Positions 28,301 to 35,822 of a DNA stretch of 64,000 nt are shown one piece after another. Positions within the stretch are counted from its first letter, which is position 1. Every line of letters starts with the position of its first letter. The DNA comes from Paenibacillus uliginis N3/975. Lineage in GTDB: Bacteria > Bacillota > Bacilli > Paenibacillales > Paenibacillaceae. The stretch lies in contig NZ_LT840184.1 of assembly GCF_900177425.1 (NCBI RefSeq), positions 3,574,263 through 3,638,262 of the forward strand. The letters are read 5' to 3'. The notes below the pieces were generated by a model. It was not told the origin of the DNA, made no database searches, and saw only the letters and a program-made list of their open reading frames with translations. The translations under genes were made by a program, and so were the position numbers.

Positions 28301-29647
28301 ACGGAATGCCGCCTTCTTACCGTTAGCAAATGGCGTTCCAACATCATCATTAAGATGAATTTGGAACCGATTCATTTTGTAATAGGACATCAACTTCACA
28401 TAGTCTTGCAAAAAATCAATGGTATAAAACTTACGAGCTACATCAAGCATAAAGCCGCGATTTTCATACTTAGGATAGTCACGAGTAATCCCCATCGGCA
28501 TGCGAATATGTTCAGCATCATGACTTAAGATTTGTAGAATCGTTCTAGTTCCATAAAATACACCTGTTATGTCTGTAGATGTAATGGAAGCGTATTCATC
28601 AATATCTAATATATAACCCTCTACGCCAAGATTAGATAGTGCTGTATCAATCGATAGATAAATATCCCCTGAGCGCGGCGCACCATATTCAATCTCAAGA
28701 TTAAGCTTGGTTAGATCCTTCAGATCTTGCTTCGTCGTCTCAGCTGCTTGCTGCAAGGTAGCCTGATCCGCTGGATTTACGACAATTCTTGATGCTTCCG
28801 TTAGCACAAAATCCCCTGTTCGCCCAAGCCACTCGCGCAATGAAGGAATAACCCTTGGCTCTGCATTTAAATGCCCAGATTGCGTATGCTCGCCCGGAAC
28901 AGTCACAAGTAAGTTATCTGTTAGTTTATGTTCGGGATCGCTCTCACTTTCGATCTGCAGCAGCAGATGAACGTTGACATCTACCATAGGCGTATGAATA
29001 TTTCCTTCCTTGTCAATGACAGGCAGGCTGTCGGTGCCCAGCAGTGTTAATTTATAACCTTCACGAATTGAAGGAAGTACTACGTTCTCTTGGTCTTTCT
29101 CTATGGAGATGGCTTCCTTTACCTCCTGCATAATCTCAGGCAATACATCTCTTTCCTCATACACTTCAAATTCAAAAAATGAATACCCATACAGCACACC
29201 TTCAACAGGTCTTCTCTCCACACCTTGAAATTTTACATATCTCGCTTCCTTTTGCTCAAACTCGATAGCCTCATTTCCCGGGCCTTTCGCTGTCAAAATT
29301 CCATCATCCACCGTAACATTGCTCCAATTTTCATGATCACTGGATACTAGAATCTTGTAAGTATTCGCTGGTGTTTGCCAATTAATGACCACACGGGATA
29401 CTTGTTTAATCTCACCCAAATCCACATAAAACCATTGATCATCCTCTGCTGCTGAGGACCATCTTGTTTTGGGATCGCCGTCTACCGCATTTTCAGGTAC
29501 AAGCCAATCCACTTCATTTCCTGATGCAAAGGTCGGCTGGCCTAATGCAAGATTGTTTGATGAAGCAACTACTTTATCCGATTTAACGATGCCAATCATG
29601 AAAGCGATTACCAAAAATAGCATCACAAAAGCCTTTTTATTGTTCAT
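25325..29647 (-). CDS. SLH-anchored GH20 beta-hexosaminidase/lacto-N-biosidase-like enzyme
   Basis: The 1440-residue protein starts at ATG 29647, behind GGGAGG. In order: signal peptide (to about 30), a CBM32/F5-8C domain (about 35-165), GH20 N-terminal domain (about 265-385), GH20 catalytic barrel (about 390-720) with the catalytic pair in HIGMDEYFG (Asp-Glu, about 546-547), a laminin-G-like domain (about 735-920), a second CBM32 (about 930-1050), a helical FIVAR-like unit, an Ig-like unit, a Lys-Asp-Gly linker and three SLH domains (about 1270-1440). The SLH domains tether it to wall polymer. The likely role is release of N-acetylhexosamine disaccharides or sugars from host or environmental glycans. 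The product is not proven. Confidence 0.92.
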   Translation of the reverse strand: MNNKKAFVMLFLVIAFMIGIVKSDKVVASSNNLALGQPTFASGNEVDWLVPENAVDGDPKTRWSSAAEDDQWFYVDLGEIKQVSRVVINWQTPANTYKILVSSDHENWSNVTVDDGILTAKGPGNEAIEFEQKEARYVKFQGVERRPVEGVLYGYSFFEFEVYEERDVLPEIMQEVKEAISIEKDQENVVLPSIREGYKLTLLGTDSLPVIDKEGNIHTPMVDVNVHLLLQIESESDPEHKLTDNLLVTVPGEHTQSGHLNAEPRVIPSLREWLGRTGDFVLTEASRIVVNPADQATLQQAAETTKQDLKDLTKLNLEIEYGAPRSGDIYLSIDTALSNLGVEGYILDIDEYASITSTDITGVFYGTRTILQILSHDAEHIRMPMGITRDYPKYENRGFMLDVARKFYTIDFLQDYVKLMSYYKMNRFQIHLNDDVGTPFANGKKAAFRLESERYPGLASQDGFYTKDELRELQRLGMAYGVNVVPEIDTPGHSGVFIDYDPSLGEGKQLDITRPETIAFVKGLFDEYIDGDNPTFIGPDVHIGMDEYFGSDKEAFRQYMDTLINHINGKGKHARVWGGLSQYDGNTPISNEATMDIWYEPYGSAKQAAELGYDIINVNTNLLYIVPQLYRNYLNYDYIYNKWEPIDWIENVLPYGHPKVKGGMFALWNDISVEKGVSMADSHRRILPSMQVLSEKMWSGTRSDNNFQLFLSESAQFGDPPNVNLAHKVDVKNQDNKVIEYSFENGFSDASGNGYDATDHNVELKEGIFGEGVKLNGGASYIQTPLRSLGFGWTLSMWIKPDVDNPSDAVLLESPDGQLKSNMGNSGKIGFTKENYTSVFDYKIPTDKWTHIVLTGDDAGTSIFINGGEYSATLKDGSKLETFVLPMEKIGSSTNAFKGVIDQVLVLNTKLDLHGNLALNKLAESSNPESASYTPDKAVDGKADTRWSSEWTDEAWFLVDLGESMEMDKVAITWQTAYGTKYKILVSEDKENWTNVTTTNNGIIDGKGGYEVINFNNTKARYVKFEGVERATIFGYSFEEFGVFSDKNKSGDKRALIDLITGIHDEKLKREKYSEQGWQGLQQALETAGATINQLSASKPVIDTALSALSKARDMLTIEDELALLKIKDGEVIKSNILLPKKGAYDTAISWSSSNPAYLNADGQLLKRPAAGQSDLSLVLTATFTKGEALLSKDFRVKIKAETGSPWYPSDTGPGSVTSPGTVPDAKDGKGSKDSKDGKGGKDGKDDKGTDTGQKGAGHDNSTTTLRDIAGHWAEGYINQAIQLGFVKGYNGGVFRPDKPISREEFVAMLVRALKLEGEGSPLSFKDAKDIQSWARPAIAQALQAGLVSGYEDQTFRPKAQISRSEMAAIIVRAMGISLSDVKELTFKDTAQIPQWAQPYVAAAYQAGVIQGRSEHIFAPEKLATRAEAIVMILRMLSVK

Positions 29648-29715
29648 CCCTGTCCTCCCATTGATATGGATTATAGTCATTTCTAAACTACCTCTTTTAT
29701 TAACCCCCTTTCGAA

Positions 29716-29729
29716 AAAAAGCGCTTTCA
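29716..29729 (-). promoter_or_regulatory. cre-like CcpA site upstream of the GH20 gene
   Basis: The minus strand reads TGAAAGCGCTTTTT, matching the catabolite-responsive element TGWAARCGYTWNCW except for one position. It lies about 70 bases before the start codon, where CcpA would repress during growth on preferred sugars. Confidence 0.55.
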
Positions 29730-29882
29730 AACCTTATTACTCCAACGTTTTCTTTTACAAATTTATTATAGGTAATTGCTTTCTTAGTTTCGATATACTT
29801 ATTTTTACTTTTATATACAGATGTTGATGCTATTGTTAATCTTGTTACTTGGCTCGATATTTTGCCGACGTCACATCTTCAA

Positions 29883-30305
29883 CTAGTCCCAGTCCATATA
29901 AGATGTGATATCAAGCTTCTTTTTCCCGCAATTAGGACATGTCAGCACAGTTGTAGTTGGGGAGAGTTCTTCTAACGGTTCGGACGGCAGTGGTTCTGAG
30001 CATCGGGAGCAATTATAATTTATTTCATAACGATCAGAATTGGACTTAATCTGCAAGAACAGCTCATTGTGCAAATTGTTGCATTTGCCACAAACGAATA
30101 GTGCTTCGTAACTGTCGTGCTTAGCACTCTCATCAGAAATGAATGCCGTGATCCGCTGACGAGCCTCTGTATTCTTAATTATCGGTAAGATTGAACTTAG
30201 GTACATATGGCTGAATCCAATACCCAAAAACACATCACGACTGTATGTACAATGTTTGCAATTTAGTTTATAAGCTGTCCCCACACCATTACCTGCTTTC
30301 ATCAT
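29883..30305 (-). CDS. Multi-zinc-ribbon hypothetical protein
   Basis: The 140-residue product carries four Cys-x2-Cys pairs: CKHC (about 16), CGKC (about 72), CSRC (about 97) and CPNC (about 122), enough for two zinc sites. It has no signal peptide or membrane segment. I do not recognise a family beyond the zinc knuckles. The start is a double ATG with a poor binding site, so the true start could be downstream. The first and last pairs frame a region that could bind nucleic acid or protein; no function is assigned. Confidence 0.6.
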   Translation of the reverse strand: MMKAGNGVGTAYKLNCKHCTYSRDVFLGIGFSHMYLSSILPIIKNTEARQRITAFISDESAKHDSYEALFVCGKCNNLHNELFLQIKSNSDRYEINYNCSRCSEPLPSEPLEELSPTTTVLTCPNCGKKKLDITSYMDWD

Positions 30306-30376
30306 AGGATTACTTTTCTATACATCATTATCTATCCTACACACCCTATGTGCTTCTCCGTACTTCTCCAGAGCAT

Positions 30377-30520
30377 TTACGAGTCCTTCATTGTTCCTTC
30401 GCTGACAAGCTGGCCGCTGTCCAGATTCAGAGCTCTGCGAGTGAACATTTTGTTGTTATCAGGCACGCTAGAGTGTGGAATCCCAAATAAATAACTAGTG
30501 CCGTTTATCGTTTCGGTCAT
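30377..30520 (-). CDS. Possible 47-residue ORF overlapping the end of its neighbour
   Basis: ATG 30520 lies inside the last codons of the preceding small gene, in another frame, and opens MTETINGTSYLFGIPHSS... to a TAA at 30377. Codon use looks coding-like (for example MFTRRALNLDSGQLVSEGTM). It has the same reading frame as the ORF at 30719-30940, so the three ORFs may be one gene broken by two frameshifts. The binding site is weak (GGGG). I do not recognise it. Confidence 0.35.
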   Translation of the reverse strand: MTETINGTSYLFGIPHSSVPDNNKMFTRRALNLDSGQLVSEGTMKDS

Positions 30521-30719
30521 ACAGAACCCCATGTACCAGTTCGCCTCTGTAGTTGCCCGCTACCAATTCGCACAAGCACTCCACATCATACCGCTTTAGC
30601 TTCACCACAATCTTGGTGTTATAAAAATCGTACCTCGGTACCGTGCGAATGGAAGCAATATACGGTGTTTCTACGGTTTCATCAGCCACTACAGCGACAC
30701 TGTGGATCCTAGCCAGCAT
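30495..30719 (-). CDS. Small hypothetical protein, coupled to upstream ORF
   Basis: The 74-residue product from ATG 30719, which shares its A with the TGA of the upstream gene (TGATG overlap), points to translational coupling; there is no independent binding site. The product is soluble, with ARIHSVAVVADETVETPY and KIVVKLKRYDVECLCELVAG. I recognise no family. It could instead be the middle piece of a frameshifted gene. Confidence 0.45.
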   Translation of the reverse strand: MLARIHSVAVVADETVETPYIASIRTVPRYDFYNTKIVVKLKRYDVECLCELVAGNYRGELVHGVLYDRNDKRH

Positions 30720-30940
30720 CACCAATCGCCGCAGTTCATCCGGATTCCAACATAGTAGGGCCCCAACTTGACTTTATGCTCTTTGTTCGAGCCCATGTAG
30801 GAAGTAACACACCATTGCAGTACATGATATGGGTCTTCAATTAAATTATAGGTTTGAAATAAGTAGGTATCCATCAGCTTAACTGCTTTATCTGCAATAC
30901 GATTTCGGATCGACTCAGGTAGTGCATCGTATGAAAACAT
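30719..30940 (-). CDS. Small hypothetical protein
   Basis: The 73-residue product starts at ATG 30940, seven bases after AAGGATGAG. The sequence (YDALPESIRNRIADKAVKLM, then GPYYVGIRMNCGDW) is soluble and well behaved but matches no family I know. It is the first of three overlapping small ORFs. The 165 bases upstream, before the Nudix gene end, show no further gene. Confidence 0.55.
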   Translation of the reverse strand: MFSYDALPESIRNRIADKAVKLMDTYLFQTYNLIEDPYHVLQWCVTSYMGSNKEHKVKLGPYYVGIRMNCGDW

Positions 30941-31105
30941 AGTCTCATCCTTCCATAAACATCGTAACCATTGTTCCCTTGTAGGTCATAGCTGACTGCT
31001 GTCGGCACGATAACCAGATAACGCCCCCGTGGACTAACATGTATATATTCATCTTAGTAAGCTCTTTTCCCAACTGCACAGTTCTACTGTTAATTCGCCA
31101 CTTCT

Positions 31106-31627
31106 TTAAGTAATTCTGTTAGGCCGCCCTAAGTCATCTGCTTCAATTCGTTCAAGTATAGTCAGTAAAAAAGACTCCGCCAAACTCCCTTTCATAATAA
31201 CCTTTCTGGCTTCATCAAAAGCAAACCACTCAGCATGCTCAACTTCCTCATTAATTTGCATAAGTGTCGCATCATGTGCTACAGAGACGAAATTTAACAT
31301 CAGTGTATTGGAGCGTTCAAAATACAGGCTTCGCATGTACTTGTACTCATCCACATGCAGTCCAACCTCTTCCTCCACCTCACGGATTAACGTCTCTTCC
31401 GCTGATTCCCCTCGATTGACATAACCAGCCAGCAAAATGTAATCTTTCATATTATATTGCCGGATCAACAGCACCTTGTTCCGTTCTTTGTTCAGCACTG
31501 CTGTGCTTATCGCCGTACTAAAGATAGGAAAGCGAAACACCTGACATGAATCACAATACGGGATCAATCCTTCTCCTTCACATTCCTTGGAATGTAATTC
31601 CGTTCCACACACATAACAATACTTCAT
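31106..31627 (-). CDS. Nudix hydrolase with N-terminal zinc ribbon
   Basis: The 173-residue product starts at ATG 31627, seven bases after AGGTGG. An N-terminal zinc ribbon (CYVCG and CDSC, residues about 4-30) precedes a Nudix domain with a complete Nudix box, GYVNRGESAEETLIREVEEE followed by VGL. This is the layout of NudC/NADH-pyrophosphatase-like proteins, though the protein is shorter and lacks the full NudC N-domain. It would cleave a nucleoside diphosphate linked to another group, with Mg2+. The substrate is unknown. It is a single gene. Confidence 0.88.
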   Translation of the reverse strand: MKYCYVCGTELHSKECEGEGLIPYCDSCQVFRFPIFSTAISTAVLNKERNKVLLIRQYNMKDYILLAGYVNRGESAEETLIREVEEEVGLHVDEYKYMRSLYFERSNTLMLNFVSVAHDATLMQINEEVEHAEWFAFDEARKVIMKGSLAESFLLTILERIEADDLGRPNRIT

Positions 31628-31689
31628 CACTCATCCACCTGCATTCTATGAAATAAATAGTCCATTTCATTATATATTTCTTTTGTGAT

Positions 31690-32175
31690 TTATCTCGTTC
31701 CAAATATCATGAGAAGCTTTCCATTTTCTTTTGCAAGAGCAATATAAATGACCCCGCCTAGACTTCCCGGAGGAAGAGTTCCTTCGATAATCCAAGCTTC
31801 TGCAATAGGGTTATAGCTGATAGCGAAGGGAGTTTCCTCCAAAAAATGAGAATAATACTCCGCTAAATAGGAGAAGATTGCCGTTGCAACTGCATGCTCA
31901 TCTGTAAGCTCACCAAAAGCAATTTCATCTCCAAACCGATTTTGCTGGAGAAGAGTGTCGCGATCGGCGAAATAGAGTTCAAACCTCCCATATAAATTCT
32001 CATCATCCAAATCACGTTCTACAAAACCATATTCGATGACTTTTTCCTTTTGATAAACGTTGCTTTTGCTCTTTTTCTTATAGTCGACCCGTACGGTGAT
32101 TTGATTGACTCGAAGCCGGTCACGTTCTCGCTCCTGCTCCGCTATTAATTGCTCCAAAGCATCCATAAAGCTCAT
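31690..32175 (-). CDS. Hypothetical protein
   Basis: The 161-residue soluble protein starts at ATG 32175, behind GAGGGTGA. It has a charged N-terminal helix (EQLIAEQERERDRLR) followed by an alpha/beta sequence (VIEYGFVERDLDDENLYGRFELYFADRD; ETPFAISYNPIAEAWIIEGTLPPG). I recognise no family, catalytic motif or membrane segment. There is a 62-base gap before the Nudix gene in the same direction, so the two may share a transcript. Confidence 0.6.
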   Translation of the reverse strand: MSFMDALEQLIAEQERERDRLRVNQITVRVDYKKKSKSNVYQKEKVIEYGFVERDLDDENLYGRFELYFADRDTLLQQNRFGDEIAFGELTDEHAVATAIFSYLAEYYSHFLEETPFAISYNPIAEAWIIEGTLPPGSLGGVIYIALAKENGKLLMIFGTR

Positions 32176-32280
32176 TTTGAATCACCCTCAAAGAGATTGT
32201 TGAGATCAGGAGGAATCTATGCACTTCCATATATTTACTCCATCTAGTTGTGAATTATAACACAGGCTTAGACTTCACCT

Positions 32281-32351
32281 AAAAGGTGCTCCTCTCTTTG
32301 GCTGATGTTTGTTCGACAAACACCATTCTACCAAAGATTCGGAGCCCTTTT
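32281..32351. repeat. Three-tier long hairpin
   Basis: Three nested inverted repeats stack: 32281-32292 with 32341-32351 (AAAAGG...GCTCC type), CTTTGG 32296-32301 with 32331-32336, and TGTTTGT 32306-32312 with 32316-32322 around the loop TCG. The whole 71-base unit folds on itself. It could be a small mobile repeat or a structured RNA. The rest of 32176-32479 holds only the promoter of the WYL gene. Confidence 0.5.
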
Positions 32352-32428
32352 CACGTTTTCAAAGAGTCGTACTTTCGAAATCAGGGTTAATTACTGTTTA
32401 ACGTAATACAAATAACATCGTCAGGACG

Positions 32429-32449
32429 TTGTGATATAATATTTCACAA
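32429..32449 (+). promoter_or_regulatory. Extended -10 promoter inside a palindrome before the WYL gene
   Basis: TGATATAAT (extended -10, TATAAT at 32435-32440) is framed by the inverted repeat TTGTGA-N9-TCACAA. A protein binding this would cover the -10 element, which suggests autoregulation by the WYL protein. Confidence 0.55.
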
Positions 32450-32479
32450 AATAAAGTAATACTTGTAGAAGGTGATTTT

Positions 32480-33418
32480 TTGAAGATTGATAGGTTGATA
32501 AGTATCATTAGTGTATTAACAAATAAAGAACGAGTTACTGTACAAGAATTAGCGGATAAATTTGAAGTATCTAAACGTACAATATTTCGTGATTTAGATA
32601 CATTAAACATGGCTGGAATTCCAATTGTTTCTTTTCCCGGGATTGGAGGCGGAATTTCAGTATCAGAGGGATATAAGTTAAATAGAAGTATTTTATCAGA
32701 AGAGGATATTAAAAACCTATATGTCGGATTAAGTGGATTGAGAAGCATTAAAAGTGAAGGCTCAATACAATATTTAATAAACAAGCTTTTGCCTAAAGAT
32801 GAAAGTTTGATAATTGCTGAAAGTGATATAATCATTGATCTTTCATCATGGTTTGAAGAAAGCGAAATGCAAAAAAAGGTCAAAAAGTTACATACCGCAA
32901 TTTTGAATAGGCAATGCATTGAAATGGAATATATTTCTAAGCACTCTCAATCCAAGAGAATTGTTGAGCCCCATAAACTTGTTTTTAAGCAGACATATTG
33001 GTATTTATATGCTTTTTGTCTGAAAAAAAATAATTTTCGCTTATTTAAACTATCCCGAATATTATCCTATGAGGTATTGGATAGCATATTTTGCTATAGA
33101 CCTAATAGTGAAATCAATTTCGATATAAATAATAATATTTCTTCTACCTCTGAATACCCTATAGAAGTTTTATTAGAGTGTGACAATGAGGACAAATTTT
33201 ATATAGTAGACAAAATAGGTTCAAAATATTTACAGCCTAGTGATGATTGTGAAGTTAAAAAATGCTTGATTCGCTTTTATACTTCTAACATTGATTGGGT
33301 CGCAGATTTAGTTATTAGCCTTCAAGGGAAGGTTCGTGCAATTCAACCAACATCGCTACGTCATACAGTGAAGGAAAAACTTGAAAAAATGTTTTCCTTC
33401 TATAAAGATGACATATAG
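32480..33418 (+). CDS. HTH-WYL family transcriptional regulator (YafY/YobV-like)
   Basis: The 312-residue protein starts at TTG 32480 after GAAGGTG. An HTH_11 domain covers residues about 5-60 (ISVLTNKERVTVQELADKFE, VSKRTIFRDLDTLNMAG). A WYL domain follows (about 135-215), with the variant core YWYLYAFCLKKNNFRLFKLSRI, and then a C-terminal extension (WCX-like) ending SLRHTVKEKLEKMF. The gene is distinctly AT-rich compared with its neighbours, which hints at recent acquisition. It is followed after 54 bases by the DJ-1/PfpI gene, probably its target. Confidence 0.88.
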   Translation: MKIDRLISIISVLTNKERVTVQELADKFEVSKRTIFRDLDTLNMAGIPIVSFPGIGGGISVSEGYKLNRSILSEEDIKNLYVGLSGLRSIKSEGSIQYLINKLLPKDESLIIAESDIIIDLSSWFEESEMQKKVKKLHTAILNRQCIEMEYISKHSQSKRIVEPHKLVFKQTYWYLYAFCLKKNNFRLFKLSRILSYEVLDSIFCYRPNSEINFDINNNISSTSEYPIEVLLECDNEDKFYIVDKIGSKYLQPSDDCEVKKCLIRFYTSNIDWVADLVISLQGKVRAIQPTSLRHTVKEKLEKMFSFYKDDI

Positions 33419-33472
33419 ATGTCATCTATTGCCCTGTAGAATGACAATAAATAAAGAAAGGGAGTTGAGAGC

Positions 33473-34051
33473 ATGAAAAAAGAAATACTTGTGTTTATTT
33501 CGGAAAACTATGCAGACTGGGAAAGTGCTTTTATTTGCTCAGAGCTGAATAAACCAGAAACAGGATTCATCATTAAAACATTGGCAATTAATAAAAATCC
33601 AATAAAATCAATGGGTGGTTTCACGGTTGTTCCAGACTATTCAATAGCTGAAATTCCAATACATTTTCATATGCTTATCTTAGTGGGTGGAACTTCATGG
33701 CTGAAAAGTGAGAATGATGTTGTTAAGCAAGTAGTTGATTTATGCATTAAAAAAGGTATTCCGATTGCAGCGATATGTGATGCGTGTACTTTTTTAGCAG
33801 ATAAAGGATATTTAGATGATAAAGAGCATACAGGCAATTCACTAGCCTATTTAGAGGAGTATGCACAAAGCTATAAAGGCTCGAAGCACTTTATTGAAAA
33901 GCAAGTTGTTTCAAAAGATGGATTGATTACTGCTAACGGAACATCAGCGGTTGAATTTGCTAAAGAAATTCTTAAATATTTGCAGGTAATGGAAGAAAGC
34001 AAACTAGAAGATTGGTATCAAATGTTTAAAATGGGCTTTTATAAAGAATAA
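33473..34051 (+). CDS. DJ-1/PfpI family glutamine-amidotransferase-like protein
   Basis: The 192-residue product starts at ATG 33473 behind GAAAGGGAG. It has the class-I glutamine amidotransferase-like fold with the nucleophile Cys in AAICDACTFLA (about 104), GGTSWL upstream, and SKDGLITANGTSAVEFAKEIL near the end. It resembles YoaZ-type proteins, some of which act as glyoxalase-like or stress proteins. It is AT-rich like the WYL gene it follows and is likely co-transcribed with it. Confidence 0.85.
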   Translation: MKKEILVFISENYADWESAFICSELNKPETGFIIKTLAINKNPIKSMGGFTVVPDYSIAEIPIHFHMLILVGGTSWLKSENDVVKQVVDLCIKKGIPIAAICDACTFLADKGYLDDKEHTGNSLAYLEEYAQSYKGSKHFIEKQVVSKDGLITANGTSAVEFAKEILKYLQVMEESKLEDWYQMFKMGFYKE

Positions 34052-34153
34052 AAAATTTGTAATTCGAAAAGCCGCGTGAAACCAACACATCCAGTCTAAT
34101 GTAGTGTGTGTAGGGTCTCGTCATTTATAAAACATCATCGCGCTAAGCGGATA

Positions 34154-34183
34154 ATAGGCTGCTGAAATGATTCAGCAGCCTAT
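34154..34183. terminator. Hairpin between convergent genes
   Basis: A perfect 13-bp stem (ATAGGCTGCTGAA with its complement) and an ATGA loop lies between the convergent DJ-1 and ABC-2 genes. There is no clear T-run on either side, so termination is likely but not certain. Confidence 0.55.
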
Positions 34184-34212
34184 ACACCAGCAATTAAGAA
34201 CAAGATGAGTTT

Positions 34213-35022
34213 TTAATTACTTGCACTCGTGTAGCGCTTAAGCCCCTGTAAGAACAAAACTCTGACCAAAGCAAAGAATAGAAACGGCGCACATATTCCC
34301 CACACTAGACCAGTTAAAGATAACTTGTCTAACACATAGAGAGGGGCGATATTCGATACAAGAAAAATTGGAAAAACAAACGTACCAATAGCTTGAATCA
34401 TCCGATTATAGATGACCATGGGCATCGTATTCGCTTCCCATAGCTGCGCCCCAAGGTTATACAGACTAGATGTATTGGTAAACCAGAAAGCCAAAACCTG
34501 CGGGAGCATCATCAGAGCGTATGTCATGACTCCTCCACCGATAATATAGCCCGCGTATCCTATCAATTGTATGGCGTTTGTCTCAAGCCCCAATCGCTGC
34601 CAAGCCACGCAAACCAGACCTATGCCCACGATGAAATCAGGGATACCCATCACATTGATTAATCGTAAGGAAAGAATAAATTGAAGAGAAACCGGCTTAA
34701 TCAAGTACATATCCATCGTTCCATGTCTGACGTGCCCCTGGAAAGCGAAAAAGTTGTTTACAAAAAAGAAAGCATAGATCGCTGTCATAATAAAATAAGT
34801 TCCCATAAACAACAAAATATGATCCGGGGTTAATCCTGCGATATCCACACCTGATCGATACACTACAATTACATAGACAAAATGGGTTAGAAGGGATGCC
34901 AATGATGCAAAGATTTGCATGAAGAAATTAATCCGATATTCCAGCTCGTTCAGTATGCAATTTTTTACAATTATTGAATAAATGGCTCCATACCGTCTCG
35001 CGCCCTTTATTAGCGAATGCAT
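34213..35022 (-). CDS. ABC-2 family exporter permease, subunit B
   Basis: The 269-residue protein starts at ATG 35022, nine bases after GGAGGG. About six hydrophobic segments and the pattern GHVRHGTMDMYLIKPVSLQF mark the ABC-2/DUF990 permease family, which pairs with a daunorubicin-resistance-type ATPase. It lies just after the first permease. With that gene and the ATPase it forms a three-gene exporter operon under a leader attenuator. Confidence 0.85.
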   Translation of the reverse strand: MHSLIKGARRYGAIYSIIVKNCILNELEYRINFFMQIFASLASLLTHFVYVIVVYRSGVDIAGLTPDHILLFMGTYFIMTAIYAFFFVNNFFAFQGHVRHGTMDMYLIKPVSLQFILSLRLINVMGIPDFIVGIGLVCVAWQRLGLETNAIQLIGYAGYIIGGGVMTYALMMLPQVLAFWFTNTSSLYNLGAQLWEANTMPMVIYNRMIQAIGTFVFPIFLVSNIAPLYVLDKLSLTGLVWGICAPFLFFALVRVLFLQGLKRYTSASN

Positions 35023-35027
35023 ATTGC

Positions 35028-35822
35028 CTACCCTCCTACAGCACTGTATTTTTTGTTGCCCAGTCCCCAGCAAATTCTGGATACCACGGACATGATCACG
35101 ATCCAAGTTAATTGTAGACCGATCCCTATCCATATCTCGTTCATTTCATACCGTCCATTTATGATGTTGACTGGAAAGAAAATGGTATACGTAAATGGTA
35201 AAAAGTTAGTCAGAGATGATACGGTCTTTCCGAAAATATCCAAAGGAAAAATTCCACCACTTAATAATGTAATAAAAAACCCCATAGCGAAGTAGAAATA
35301 CCAGATCTCATCCAACCAGAATGCCAGAGCACTAATGATATGGTAGATCAGAAAATTGAGAACAAAAGCAAACACTAGTGCAAGCACGAAAACTGGGAAT
35401 CTAAGCCCACTTGTCGCAATATCGATCTTAAAGGCTATAAGCACCGTGTAAATGATCAGAAACGAAATGGTCAAATATACGGCTTTCCCTCCCATGTATG
35501 ACGATATCTTATACAAGGTATATGAAGCTGGTCTGTATAAGAAGCTACTTAATTGGCCGTGTTTAATATCATTGGAGATTTCAAATTGAATGCCGGAAGA
35601 TATAATTTTAGATATCACCGCTGAGAAGACCGTATACAAGAACATCTGCTGGAATGTGTATCCAAAAACAATAGCATCTCCACTCGCTTCGAAAATTGAT
35701 CTCCACATAAAATATTGAATGACAATCGGTAGAAATGCACCGAGGATATTAAAGAAAAAGTCGACTTTGTACTCCAGTGAACTTAATAAGCTTAACCTGA
35801 AGACGTAAACATATTTTTTCAT
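35028..35822 (-). CDS. ABC-2 family exporter permease, subunit A
   Basis: The 264-residue protein's start ATG overlaps the TGA of the ATPase gene (ATGA), so translation is coupled. Six membrane segments are visible, and NDIKHGQLSSFLYRPASYTL is equivalent to the conserved loop of its partner permease. It is a paralogue of the following gene; the two would form a heterodimeric channel. The substrate is unknown, but relatives export lipids, peptides or antibiotics. Confidence 0.85.
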   Translation of the reverse strand: MKKYVYVFRLSLLSSLEYKVDFFFNILGAFLPIVIQYFMWRSIFEASGDAIVFGYTFQQMFLYTVFSAVISKIISSGIQFEISNDIKHGQLSSFLYRPASYTLYKISSYMGGKAVYLTISFLIIYTVLIAFKIDIATSGLRFPVFVLALVFAFVLNFLIYHIISALAFWLDEIWYFYFAMGFFITLLSGGIFPLDIFGKTVSSLTNFLPFTYTIFFPVNIINGRYEMNEIWIGIGLQLTWIVIMSVVSRICWGLGNKKYSAVGG

